NCBI GenBank assembly: GCA_900319985.1
Contig: ONQL01000015.1
Span: 1-26,226, forward strand
Reading direction: 5' to 3'
Length of the DNA: 26,226 nucleotides
DNA from: an uncultured Methanobrevibacter sp.
Lineage (GTDB): Archaea > Methanobacteriota > Methanobacteria > Methanobacteriales > Methanobacteriaceae
Both the position numbers and the translations under genes were made by a program. Every line of letters begins with the position of its first letter. The first letter of the stretch is position 1. This document shows positions 1 through 7,944 of the stretch, piece by piece. The notes below the pieces were generated by a model. That model was not told where the DNA came from, searched no databases, and worked only from the letters and a program-made list of their open reading frames with translations.

Positions 1-117
1 TTAAAGAAAAATTAGAACGAATTTTTATCGAAGTTAAATTTCAAGTGTAAAAAAATAAAATTTGAAAGAAGCCTATAAAATTTTACAGACTCAAAAAAAC
101 CAAGTACTTGGGTTTCA

Positions 118-666
118 TTGATTGCATCAATACCTTTTGAGGTTCTGCTGCCGATAGCCATTCCAGGAATCAATTTTTTAAGGTATTTCAGACTTTTGAA
201 ATTACTTAGAATATTGCTATTATTTGACAAGTTCTTTGACGGTCTGGAAAATTTTGTAAAAAGGAGCAATCTTCACATAATAACAATGGGCGTATTAGTG
301 ACAGTAGTTCTCTATACTGCCATACTCCATACATTCGGCACATCATATAATCTTTTTGATTATTTCTACTTTGTTGTAGTGACATTGGCAACCGTGGGTT
401 ACGGTGATATCATTCCTTTAACATTTACAGAGAAAATCATTTCCCTCTGCCTGATTGTTACCGGAGTATTCGTATTTTCTCTAACCACTGCAGCAATATC
501 CTCATTTTTAACAAACCGCCTGCTTAAAAAAGATAACGAGATAACTTTGGAAGACATCAAAACCGATTTAGAAAATATTCAAAATGAAAATAGTGAATTG
601 AAAAAAGAAATTCAGGAGTTAAAAAAGGAAATCCAAGAATTTAAAGACATACAGAAAAAAGATTAA
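118..666 (+). CDS. Potassium channel pore protein, probably 5'-disrupted voltage-gated type
   Basis: Encodes the C-terminal part of a tetrameric K+ channel. Residues 21-36 form an S4-like helix with basic residues every third position (R22, R25, K28, R31). S5 is at about 55-73, the pore loop carries the filter TVGYGD at 92-97, and S6 is at about 106-132. A charged heptad-like tail rich in KKEIQEL/F units at 140-182 is probably a coiled coil for assembly. The only in-frame start is TTG at 118, with no Shine-Dalgarno sequence, yet coding-like residues (KKPSTWVSLIASIP) continue upstream of it to a stop at 76-78. S1-S3, present in the relative at 1638-2459, are missing. The gene therefore looks truncated or frameshifted, or its 5' part lies beyond the window. 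The channel family is certain; function is doubtful. Confidence 0.7.
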   Translation: MIASIPFEVLLPIAIPGINFLRYFRLLKLLRILLLFDKFFDGLENFVKRSNLHIITMGVLVTVVLYTAILHTFGTSYNLFDYFYFVVVTLATVGYGDIIPLTFTEKIISLCLIVTGVFVFSLTTAAISSFLTNRLLKKDNEITLEDIKTDLENIQNENSELKKEIQELKKEIQEFKDIQKKD

Positions 667-698
667 AGACATCGACACTCCACATTATCCCCTATAAA

Positions 699-720
699 AA
701 GGAAAATAAAAGATTTCCTT
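699..720. terminator. Bidirectional hairpin terminator between convergent genes
   Basis: A perfect 7-bp inverted repeat, AAGGAAA (699-705) and TTTCCTT (714-720), with an 8-nt loop, lies between the stop of the channel gene (666) and the stop of the DUF389 gene (739). A T-run follows on the plus strand (735-740) and five T residues follow on the minus strand (complement of 696-700). It could end transcription from both sides. Confidence 0.5.
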
Positions 721-738
721 CTTCAAGACACTTATTTT

Positions 739-1512
739 TTAACATACCATGTAATAAAGTGCTACTATACTAGGCAACGCTATGATAATTGTATTACGAA
801 CCATTCTTAAACGATGCCTTTTCCATTCTTTTTGAGACAATTCCTTTGTTTTTGGAATTTCCAAAACACTTAAAATAATGCAGGCAGCCAAAAAAATGAA
901 ATACGCATTTATAATGAACAGATATCCTGCTCCAAGAAGCATATCCCATCTTCCGTTTGCAATAGAAAATCCACAGGTACAAAGTGGCGGCATCAAAGCT
1001 GTTGCAATTGCAACACCCGGGATAACAGTATTTGTTTTGTCCATTCTGGTTTGTCCTATGATTCCTGCAATTCCTCCGAAAAATGCTATCAGCACATCAA
1101 AAAAAGTCGGAGATGTTCTTGCAATCAATTCCACTGTTGGCTCTTTAACCGGAGACAAAAGAAAATAGATTGTAGCAGCAGCAACACTGATTGCAATCTG
1201 TATTCCAAAACCAAGCATATGATTTTGAAACAAAGGATAATCTGCAGACACGTTTCCATAAGCCGAAGCGAGAATACTTCCCATTATGGGCGAAATCAGC
1301 ATCGCACCTATAATGACTGCAGTCGAACTCACATTAAGGCCGACAGATGCAATCACCATTGCACATACCAGCACACACATATTGGTTCCGGTTACTTGCC
1401 CTCCATCCAGAAGACGTTCTTTAATCTCTTCATGTGATGCAGAGTCCTCAGACAATGAAAACGCTTTTCTGATTTTCCCCCTGACTGTTTCATCTTGAAT
1501 TTTCAAACCCAT
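739..1512 (-). CDS. DUF389 family hydrophobic membrane protein (TIGR00341-like)
   Basis: Integral membrane protein of unknown function. About 45 soluble N-terminal residues containing DETVRGKIRKAF and a SHEEIKERLL helix are followed by the family block NVSSTAVIIGAMLISPIMG, and then by several hydrophobic segments. A second conserved stretch reads GIAGIIGQTRMDKTNTVIPG and is followed by IATALMPPL, as in DUF389 proteins of archaea and bacteria. I chose the ATG at 1512 (257 aa) because GGAG lies 10 nt upstream (complement of 1523-1526) and the protein then begins MGLKIQDE. An in-frame ATG at 1569 would add 19 residues without a ribosome binding site. The gene lies between two potassium-channel genes and is divergent from the second. 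A transport role is only a guess. Confidence 0.85.
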   Translation of the reverse strand: MGLKIQDETVRGKIRKAFSLSEDSASHEEIKERLLDGGQVTGTNMCVLVCAMVIASVGLNVSSTAVIIGAMLISPIMGSILASAYGNVSADYPLFQNHMLGFGIQIAISVAAATIYFLLSPVKEPTVELIARTSPTFFDVLIAFFGGIAGIIGQTRMDKTNTVIPGVAIATALMPPLCTCGFSIANGRWDMLLGAGYLFIINAYFIFLAACIILSVLEIPKTKELSQKEWKRHRLRMVRNTIIIALPSIVALYYMVC

Positions 1513-1637
1513 AATATTATTTCTCCATATTTCATAATTAATTTTCATTAAATAATCTGATGTTAACAACTAATTAATGTAACGAATTTAAGTCAAATTA
1601 TATTAACAAAAATATACAAAAAAAATATTACAAAACA

Positions 1638-2459
1638 ATGGGAAAAATCATGAATCTTTCAGAAATTCAAAACAATGAAAACTTAATACAGTTCAAGAAT
1701 CTAATTTTGATAATACTAATCATCATAGACCTGATTTTCATTGTCACAATTACCCTTTTCGACATTCCCACATCAGATCTTGAATTTATGGCAATATTTG
1801 ACCTGTTCGTTTGCATATTGCTGGCCATAAATCTGGGTTTTGAATACATTGACAGAGATTGCAGTACTTTACAGTTTTTAAAAGACCACATACTGGACAT
1901 AATTTCCATAATTCCATTCAATTTCATATTCCTAAGATATCTGACAGTATTTAGAGTATTGAGAATAGTCCAATTTTTCCAAGTAATCAGAATTTTCAAC
2001 ATTCAAAAAGCAGATATACGCTCATTTAAGTTTTTTGTACAGAACCAATTGCTTAAGACCTTGTCAATTATTCTGATAATCTATATGGTTCTATCCTCAA
2101 TCATCCTATTTGCAATCGATGACTCATTTACATCCATTTTCAATTCCTTTTGGTATGGGCTGGTGACAATTACCGGCGTGGGGTACGGAGACATTACTCC
2201 AATATCAAACCAAGGAAAAGTCATCGGAATGCTTACAATAATCATAGGCGTTCTGTTCATCAGCATTTTTACAGCAGCCATGTCAGGATTATATATGGAA
2301 AAGAATGAAGAGGAAACAAGAAACTCCATTAAAAAGCATATAGATAAAACACAAAAAGAAAACGAATGTTTGAAAAGAGAAATAAAAGAAATTAAAGATG
2401 AAACTGTAAAATTAAATAAAAAAATTGATGAACTGACGGAAATGTTGAATAAAGATTAA
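1638..2459 (+). CDS. Six-TM voltage-gated-type potassium channel
   Basis: Complete ion-channel subunit of 273 residues in the plasma membrane. S1 is about 20-41, S2 about 50-68 and S3 about 84-98. S4 carries arginines at R100, R106, R109 and R118 and so resembles a voltage sensor. S5 is about 138-160, the filter TGVGYGD is at 179-185, S6 is about 194-218, and a charged coiled-coil tail covers about 222-270. It is related to the broken channel at 118-666 but has all transmembrane segments. There is no RCK/TrkA-N domain, so ligand gating of the MthK type is not indicated. A second ATG at 1650 is an equally possible start; neither has a strong ribosome binding site. The stop overlaps the stop of the convergent gene by 4 nt. 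Confidence 0.88.
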   Translation: MGKIMNLSEIQNNENLIQFKNLILIILIIIDLIFIVTITLFDIPTSDLEFMAIFDLFVCILLAINLGFEYIDRDCSTLQFLKDHILDIISIIPFNFIFLRYLTVFRVLRIVQFFQVIRIFNIQKADIRSFKFFVQNQLLKTLSIILIIYMVLSSIILFAIDDSFTSIFNSFWYGLVTITGVGYGDITPISNQGKVIGMLTIIIGVLFISIFTAAMSGLYMEKNEEETRNSIKKHIDKTQKENECLKREIKEIKDETVKLNKKIDELTEMLNKD

Positions 2460-2851
2460 TTATCCCATTTTGTAAAGTACCATTCACCATCTATCTTTTC
2501 AAAGTCAACTCTGGTATCCAATGTCCATTTTCCATTGACACCGTAAACCTTTGCAGTTAATGTAACATCACCAACCAATGTTGCACGTTCATTATCGTCC
2601 CACAGTATGGTCGGCTCGATTATTTCGGACATGTAGTAATTCAATGTACCGTCCATAATTTCGCTGATAAATTCCTGCTTAGTTTGTTTTTTACCGGACA
2701 TATGGACCAGTTCATACTTTTCTGTCAAAATTTCATCCAGTTTAGCTTCATCCTTATCGATGAGCGCTTGCTGAAACTCCACGAACCTGTCAAGAATTTC
2801 ACCATCCACATCACTGAAAGCTTTGTCGCAAATAAGTTCTACATCAGACAT
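2456..2851 (-). CDS. SnoaL/DUF4440-like (NTF2-fold) small protein
   Basis: A 131-residue soluble protein with the pattern of DUF4440/SnoaL-like proteins: an N-terminal helix (ILDRFVEFQQALIDKD) and a second helix ending in a strand (LDEILTEKYELVHMSG). A KQEFISEIMDG helix and four C-terminal strands follow, ending DGEWYFTKWDN. Such proteins form a cone-shaped fold that binds small molecules or acts as an isomerase or accessory domain; the substrate here is unknown. It ends tail to tail with the potassium-channel gene, sharing TTAA at 2456-2459, and starts only 47 nt from the divergent nadE. No Shine-Dalgarno sequence precedes the ATG, so the mRNA may be leaderless. Confidence 0.75.
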   Translation of the reverse strand: MSDVELICDKAFSDVDGEILDRFVEFQQALIDKDEAKLDEILTEKYELVHMSGKKQTKQEFISEIMDGTLNYYMSEIIEPTILWDDNERATLVGDVTLTAKVYGVNGKWTLDTRVDFEKIDGEWYFTKWDN

Positions 2852-2898
2852 ATACTATAATATTATTAAACAAAAAGTACATATTAGTTACTGTATAA

Positions 2899-3708
2899 AT
2901 GATTAAGGTTGGTGAGAATATTACTGAAATTCCAAATTTAAACTTAGAAAAAACAAAACTAGACATTACTGAATTCATTAAACAAAAAGTATCTGAAGCT
3001 AACACTGATGGAATAGTAGTTGGTTTAAGCGGTGGAATCGATTCCACACTTTCAGCCTATCTTGCATGTGAAGCATTGGGTAAAGATAAAGTATTTGGAA
3101 TCATAATGCCATCAACAACAACACCAACAGACGATAAACTTCATGGGATAGACATAGCTCAAAAGTTAGGAATTGACTATAAGGAAATAGCTATCGACAG
3201 TATTCTAAACGAATATTTATCCATGACACAGCTTGAGGAAGATGAACTATCCATTGGAAATCTCAAAGCTAGAATCAGAATGTCAATCATTTATTATTAT
3301 GCTAACGCTAAAAATTACCTTGTCAGTGGAACAGGTAACAAAAGCGAAATCCTCATCGGTTACTTTACAAAATATGGTGATGGTGCATGCGATATCGAAC
3401 CGATAGGAGACCTATATAAAAATGACGTGTATGAACTGGCGAAATTCATAAATGTTCCTCAGGAAATCATTGAAAAGCCTCCAAGAGCAGGTTTATGGAA
3501 CAATCAGACCGATGAAGAAGAAATCGGAATGAGTTATGATTTAATCGACCAAATTCTCTATTTATACACTGAAAAAGATATGAAAAATAGTGAAATCGCT
3601 GAAAAACTAGAAATTTCAGCAGATGATGTTGATATGATTATTACCAAAGTTATTAGGAGCAAACATAAAAGCAAAGTTCCTGAAAGTCCCAAAAAAACAA
3701 TCTTATAA
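2899..3708 (+). CDS. nadE: NH3-dependent NAD+ synthetase
   Basis: Catalyses the last step of NAD+ synthesis, ATP-dependent amidation of deamido-NAD+ with ammonia. The N-type ATP pyrophosphatase P-loop SGGIDS is at residues 44-49. GTGNKSE, with the following GYFTKYGDGACDIEPIGDLYK stretch, is the usual NadE block, and KPPRAGLW is the substrate-loop motif. At 269 residues it is the short, ammonia-using form; there is no glutaminase domain. The ATG at 2899 has no Shine-Dalgarno sequence and the upstream region is AT-rich, consistent with a leaderless transcript. leuS follows after 10 nt, so the two are probably co-transcribed. Confidence 0.95.
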   Translation: MIKVGENITEIPNLNLEKTKLDITEFIKQKVSEANTDGIVVGLSGGIDSTLSAYLACEALGKDKVFGIIMPSTTTPTDDKLHGIDIAQKLGIDYKEIAIDSILNEYLSMTQLEEDELSIGNLKARIRMSIIYYYANAKNYLVSGTGNKSEILIGYFTKYGDGACDIEPIGDLYKNDVYELAKFINVPQEIIEKPPRAGLWNNQTDEEEIGMSYDLIDQILYLYTEKDMKNSEIAEKLEISADDVDMIITKVIRSKHKSKVPESPKKTIL

Positions 3709-3718
3709 TGGTGATTTA

Positions 3719-6574
3719 GTGAGTGAAAATATAGAAAAGAAATGGCAGAAAAAATGGGCAGATGCAAAACTGTTTGAATCCAACCCAGACGAAAGAGAAA
3801 AATTATTCCTTACAGTAGCTTTTCCGTACCCTAGTGGAGCTATGCATATTGGTCACGGCCGTACCTATACCGTGCCTGACGTTTATGCAAGATTTAAAAG
3901 AATGGAAGGCTACAACGTATTATTCCCAATGGCATGGCACGTAACCGGTGCACCAGTTATCGGAATTGCAGACAGGATTAAAAGAAAAGACCCTTGGACA
4001 CTTGACTTGTATGAAAGAGTTCATGGCGTTCCAAAGGAAACCTTACCTCAACTGGAAGATCCTGAATTCATTGTAAAATACTTCTCAACTGAATATCATG
4101 AGGTAATGGAAGAGATGGGTTATTCAATTGACTGGAGAAGAGAATTCAGAACCATTGACCCGACATATAAAAAATTCATTGAATGGCAAATTACAACCCT
4201 TTACGAAAAAGGACTGGTTGCAAAAGGAGAGCACCCCGTAAAATACTGTCCAAACTGTGACAACCCTGTCGGAGACCACGACCTGCTTGAAGGCGAAGGC
4301 GTTGGAGTAAATGAATTGACCTTGCTCAAATTTAAGATTGACGATAAATTACTGGTAACTGCAACATTAAGGCCTGAAACCATAGTTGGAGCAACAAACA
4401 TCTGGCTAAACCCTGATGTGGAATATGTGCTTGTCAATGCAGAAGGAGAAAACTGGGTCGTTACAAAAGAAGCTCACTACAACTTATCCAATCAAATCAA
4501 GGATTTAAACATCATTGAAGAAATCGATCCTAATGATTTAATCGGTAAAATGGCAATCAATCCATTTACCGGTGACGAATTACCAATTTTCCCAGCAAGT
4601 TTTGTAAGTGCATCCTACGGAAGCGGAGTAGTATTTTCAGAACCTGCAGATGCACCAGCAGATTATATCGCACTCCAGGATTTGAAAAACAACGATGAAT
4701 TAATATCCAAATACAATCTGGATGGAATCATCGACAATGTGGAGCCTATTCCAGTATGTACACTTAAGGGATACGGAGAAATCCCAGCTGCCGACATAAT
4801 CGAAAGACTGGGAATTACCGACCAAAACGATGAAAAATTACATGAAGCTACAAACGAACTGTACAAAGCACAACACAGTAAAGGTAAAATCATCGACTCA
4901 ATTCCTGGCTTTGGCGGAATGAAAGTTCGTTTTGCCCGTGAACAGCTAAAAGAAAAATTGATTGAAGACAATATGGCTACAATCATGTATGACTTTGCCG
5001 AAAGGCCTGTAGTCTGCAGATGCGGAAACAACTGTGTTGTCAAAATTATGGACGACCAATGGTTCATGAAATATGGAAACGAAGAGTGGACTGAAAAGAC
5101 TCTGGAAGTTCTTGAAGGCGAAACAATCATTCCTCACGAAATCAAAAATAACTTTGAGTATTATCTCAACTGGCTGGATGATTGGGCATGTTCTAGAAAA
5201 GTAGGACTTGGAACAAGACTTCCTTGGGATAACCAATGGTTAATTGAACCTTTAACAGATTCCACAATCTACATGTCATACTATTCAATTGCAAAATATC
5301 TAAGGGACATGAACCCAGACGACCTGAACAGAGCATTCTTCGATAAGGTACTTTTAGACAAGGATTCCGGAGATATTACAGTGCCTGCAGAAAAGGTTAA
5401 AGAAATCCAAGATGAATTCAACTACTGGTATCCGCTTGACTGGAGATTATCCGCAAAAGACCTTGTAGGAAACCACCTAAGCTTTTTGATGTTCCACCAC
5501 AGTGCAATTTATCCAAAAGACAAATGGCCAAGGGGAACTGTAGTATTCGGTATGGGCCTTTTGGAAGGAAACAAAATGTCCTCATCAAAAGGAAATGTAA
5601 TTCTTCTAAAAGATGCAATCAAAGATTACACTGCAGATGTTGTAAGACTCTTCCTGATGGCATCTGCCGAACCATGGCAAGACTTCGATTGGAGGGAAAA
5701 AGAAGTGCTTGGAACCAAAAGAAGACTTGAATGGTTTAGAGAGTTCGCAGCAAAAGTTGAAGAAATCAAAGGTTCCAGACTAGACTTAAGCAACATCGAA
5801 GAGGTCGAACTTACAAGAACCATTGACTTATGGATGATTAGTCAGCTCAACCAGCATGTAAAAAATGCAACCGAAGCATTGGAAGTCTTCCAGACCAGAC
5901 AGGCTTTACAGGATTCCCTGTTCTTGCTTAAAAAGGATGTTGACCACTACCTATACCGTGTGAAACATATTATTGATGCACAGGATCCTGCAGTGATTTA
6001 TGTCCTATCAACAGTGCTGGAAGCTTGGATTAGACTCTTAGCTCCATTCACTCCACACACTTCAGAGGAATTATGGAGCAAATACGGTGGAGAAGGATTT
6101 GCAAGTGAAGCAAGTTGGCCCGAAGCTGATGATACAAAAGTAAGTTCCGAAATAGAAAAATCAGAAGAGTTAGTTGAAAATATCATCAAGGATATTGCAC
6201 ACATCAAACAGATGGTTGGAGACGAAATCGAAAAGGTCCACATTTATCTTGCTCCTGATTGGAAATGGGAATTATACAAAATAGCCGATGAAGTCGGTAA
6301 ACCAGATATCGGTCAGATTATGGGAAGAGCTATCGGAGCTAACATCCATGATGATAAAAAGGAAATAGCTATGGTAGCTAAAAAAATCGGTAAGGAAATC
6401 ACAAAAACAAGATACATCGGAAAAATCGATGAAGAATCAATCCTAACTGATGCTATTGACTACATCAAAGAAGAATGTGGAAATGAAGTGATTATCCATA
6501 CTGATGATTCCTACGACCCACAAAATAAGGCCAGAAACGCAATGCCTTACAAACCAGCAATATTTATGGAATAG
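3719..6574 (+). CDS. leuS: Leucyl-tRNA synthetase, archaeal/eukaryotic type
   Basis: Class I synthetase that charges tRNA-Leu in the cytoplasm. The HIGH motif is at residues 43-46 and the KMSKS-type loop KMSSS at 619-623. A CPxC pair (C177, C180) and a later CRCGNNC stretch are likely zinc-site elements. The CP1 editing domain contains the threonine-rich TLRPET at 216-221. The 951-residue length and C-terminal extension match archaeal LeuRS. The start is GTG at 3719: GGTGAT at 3710-3715 sits 3 nt before it, the same spacing as at htpX and rfcS in this window, and the protein then begins SENIEKKWQKKW as expected. It is downstream of nadE and ends in a hairpin terminator that includes its TAG stop. 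Confidence 0.97.
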   Translation: MSENIEKKWQKKWADAKLFESNPDEREKLFLTVAFPYPSGAMHIGHGRTYTVPDVYARFKRMEGYNVLFPMAWHVTGAPVIGIADRIKRKDPWTLDLYERVHGVPKETLPQLEDPEFIVKYFSTEYHEVMEEMGYSIDWRREFRTIDPTYKKFIEWQITTLYEKGLVAKGEHPVKYCPNCDNPVGDHDLLEGEGVGVNELTLLKFKIDDKLLVTATLRPETIVGATNIWLNPDVEYVLVNAEGENWVVTKEAHYNLSNQIKDLNIIEEIDPNDLIGKMAINPFTGDELPIFPASFVSASYGSGVVFSEPADAPADYIALQDLKNNDELISKYNLDGIIDNVEPIPVCTLKGYGEIPAADIIERLGITDQNDEKLHEATNELYKAQHSKGKIIDSIPGFGGMKVRFAREQLKEKLIEDNMATIMYDFAERPVVCRCGNNCVVKIMDDQWFMKYGNEEWTEKTLEVLEGETIIPHEIKNNFEYYLNWLDDWACSRKVGLGTRLPWDNQWLIEPLTDSTIYMSYYSIAKYLRDMNPDDLNRAFFDKVLLDKDSGDITVPAEKVKEIQDEFNYWYPLDWRLSAKDLVGNHLSFLMFHHSAIYPKDKWPRGTVVFGMGLLEGNKMSSSKGNVILLKDAIKDYTADVVRLFLMASAEPWQDFDWREKEVLGTKRRLEWFREFAAKVEEIKGSRLDLSNIEEVELTRTIDLWMISQLNQHVKNATEALEVFQTRQALQDSLFLLKKDVDHYLYRVKHIIDAQDPAVIYVLSTVLEAWIRLLAPFTPHTSEELWSKYGGEGFASEASWPEADDTKVSSEIEKSEELVENIIKDIAHIKQMVGDEIEKVHIYLAPDWKWELYKIADEVGKPDIGQIMGRAIGANIHDDKKEIAMVAKKIGKEITKTRYIGKIDEESILTDAIDYIKEECGNEVIIHTDDSYDPQNKARNAMPYKPAIFME

Positions 6575-6602
6575 GTCTTCTATTCCAACATCTTATTTTT
6601 TT
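6567..6602 (+). terminator. Intrinsic-type terminator of leuS overlapping its stop codon
   Basis: A perfect 8-bp stem, TGGAATAG (6567-6574) and CTATTCCA (6580-6587), with loop GTCTT, is followed by a run of seven T residues at 6596-6602. The TAG stop codon of leuS forms the top of the 5' arm. Confidence 0.65.
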
Positions 6603-6784
6603 AAAATTATCCATATATGTTTTAATGCAAATTATTAAAATAGAAAAATAGCACTTACTTTAATCAAAATAACAGTTAAAATTATGAAAGATTTTTTAAA
6701 AAGTAATGAAATAACAATAGACAAAATGCATTAAACAGAATATGAAAATTATCGGCAATATAATTAATGATACAAAGAAAGAAA

Positions 6785-6817
6785 ATTAAAAATAGGTTTT
6801 GAGTTTAAAACTCAAAA
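6785..6817 (-). terminator. Hairpin plus T-tract after the surface-protein gene
   Basis: TTTTGAGTTT-A-AAACTCAAAA at 6797-6817 is a perfect 10-bp inverted repeat with a 1-nt centre, 14 nt beyond the stop of the minus-strand surface-protein gene. On that strand it is followed by TTTTT (complement of 6788-6792). The tight loop means only the outer part of the stem would pair. Confidence 0.5.
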
Positions 6818-6831
6818 CATTGCCAAAAAAA

Positions 6832-7902
6832 TTATTTTTTAACATTAATAGTTATTTTTTTGCTTACTGATTTGAAGCAAGCAGTAGCTGTGGATTTAAC
6901 AGTAGCGCTAAATTTACCAACTTTGTTTAATTTGGTTATTTTAAAGGTTGCTTTTCCTTTACTGTTGGTTTTTGCAGAATAGGTTTTACCTTTAACTTTA
7001 AGGGTAACTTTAGTGTTTTTAAGAACTTTGTTCTCATTGGTTTTTAAAGTTACAGTATATTTTTTAGTTTTTGTTTTAACTTTAAAAGCTTTGTTTTTTA
7101 CAGTTAATTTAGGAGTTGCTTTTTTAACTGTGATTTTATTTTTAACTAATGTTTGACCATATTCTGTAATAATGAAATGGTCACCAGGTTTTAAATTTTT
7201 TAAATTCACATAAGCAGAACCATCTTTCCAACTGCCCACATATTCCTTATTGTCAATAGTGAATGTAACAGCTCCTGAAGTTAAAGTTTCATTTCCATGC
7301 AAGACATTGACACTATATTTGGTATTAGTAGTGTAAACTTTGCTTACGTCAGTAGCGTTAATAGTATCCACTACAGTTTTACCGCCGAACATATCAATTA
7401 TACTTCCTATATCAAAGCTTGTTCCATTACCCCCTATTAAACTTGAGATATTGAAGCTTGTTCCATTACCAAAAGTGAAATTAGCATTTAATAAGCTTGA
7501 TGTGTTGAAGCTTGTTCCATTACCGAAACTTATGGTAGTTCCATTGAGCAAACTTGAGAAATCAAAAGTTGATCCATTACCGAAACTTATGCTGGTTCCA
7601 TTGAATAAACTTGAAAAATCAAAACTTGATTTATTTCCTGATTTGGAACCAATTGATAGAACATTATCTTTTTCGACAGCATCAGTACTTACTATTTCAT
7701 CTTCACTATCTGCAGAAACTACATTGGAATCATCAATTTCCGCACTTGCAATTTTATCTTCATTATCTACTGCAATAACATTTGAATCATCGCTAGAAAC
7801 TGCAACTGTATCATTTACATTATCTGCAGCACTTACTGCACTTATAGCAACTAATGACACAAAAACTATTGAAATAAATAACAATACTTTATTATTAAAA
7901 AT
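6832..7902 (-). CDS. Secreted Ig-like, adhesin-like surface protein with asparagine-rich repeats
   Basis: Exported protein, likely attached to the cell wall. The numbering here starts at a TTG at 7884. An N-terminal signal peptide ends in SAVSA-AD. Two acidic repeats (DDSNV-A--EDKI type) cover about 32-68. Five short repeats of the type NGTSF(D/N)-SSL-NG-(I/F)-FG cover 83-168 and hold about ten N-x-S/T sequons. Two Ig-like beta domains follow, at about 185-252 and 258-350; the last is very lysine-rich and resembles Methanobrevibacter adhesin-like proteins. The N-terminal half is acidic and the C-terminal half basic. An excellent GGAGGT (7909-7914) stands 6 nt before an ATT codon at 7902, giving the signal-peptide start FNNKVLLFISIVF. 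TTG at 7884 is 24 nt from that site and would lose the basic n-region, so I place the start at ATT. Ligand unknown. Confidence 0.8.
   Translation of the reverse strand: MFNNKVLLFISIVFVSLVAISAVSAADNVNDTVAVSSDDSNVIAVDNEDKIASAEIDDSNVVSADSEDEIVSTDAVEKDNVLSIGSKSGNKSSFDFSSLFNGTSISFGNGSTFDFSSLLNGTTISFGNGTSFNTSSLLNANFTFGNGTSFNISSLIGGNGTSFDIGSIIDMFGGKTVVDTINATDVSKVYTTNTKYSVNVLHGNETLTSGAVTFTIDNKEYVGSWKDGSAYVNLKNLKPGDHFIITEYGQTLVKNKITVKKATPKLTVKNKAFKVKTKTKKYTVTLKTNENKVLKNTKVTLKVKGKTYSAKTNSKGKATFKITKLNKVGKFSATVKSTATACFKSVSKKITINVKK
7381..7638 (-). repeat. In-gene tandem repeats encoding sequon-rich units
   Basis: Imperfect direct repeats, about 60 nt each in the upstream part and shorter toward the 3' end of the gene, within the surface-protein gene. 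The core AAGCTTGTTCCATTACC recurs near 7415, 7456 and 7507, with diverged copies near 7568 and 7593. They encode the NGTSF-SSL units. They are coding repeats in frame, not a CRISPR array. Confidence 0.75.
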
Positions 7903-7908
7903 AATATT

Positions 7909-7914
7909 ACCTCC
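7909..7914 (-). promoter_or_regulatory. Strong Shine-Dalgarno that decides the surface-protein start
   Basis: GGAGGT on the minus strand. The in-frame codons after it are AAT ATT ATT TTT AAT AAT AAA GTA TTG, so the only codon at normal spacing is ATT. An ATG at 7914-7916 overlaps the site itself but is in another frame and stops after 16 codons. Confidence 0.6.
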
Positions 7915-7944
7915 ATTTTTTAATTATAGAATCGTATAAAAATT

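Noticed and set aside
1051..1437. 128-residue open frame opposite the DUF389 gene
   Set aside because: Histidine-, serine- and cysteine-rich composition without motifs; the opposite strand carries a clear family protein.
4663..5130. 155-residue open frame opposite leuS
   Set aside because: Antisense of conserved LeuS sequence, no ribosome binding site and no recognisable family.
7381..7638. CRISPR-like spacing of short repeats
   Set aside because: Repeats are in frame, imperfect and encode a regular peptide unit; no unique spacers, and no cas genes in the window.
7340..7939. 199-residue open frame on the plus strand opposite the surface-protein gene
   Set aside because: It is a shadow of the repeats: its leucine/proline-rich pattern mirrors the antisense of the NGTSF units, and it has no ribosome binding site.
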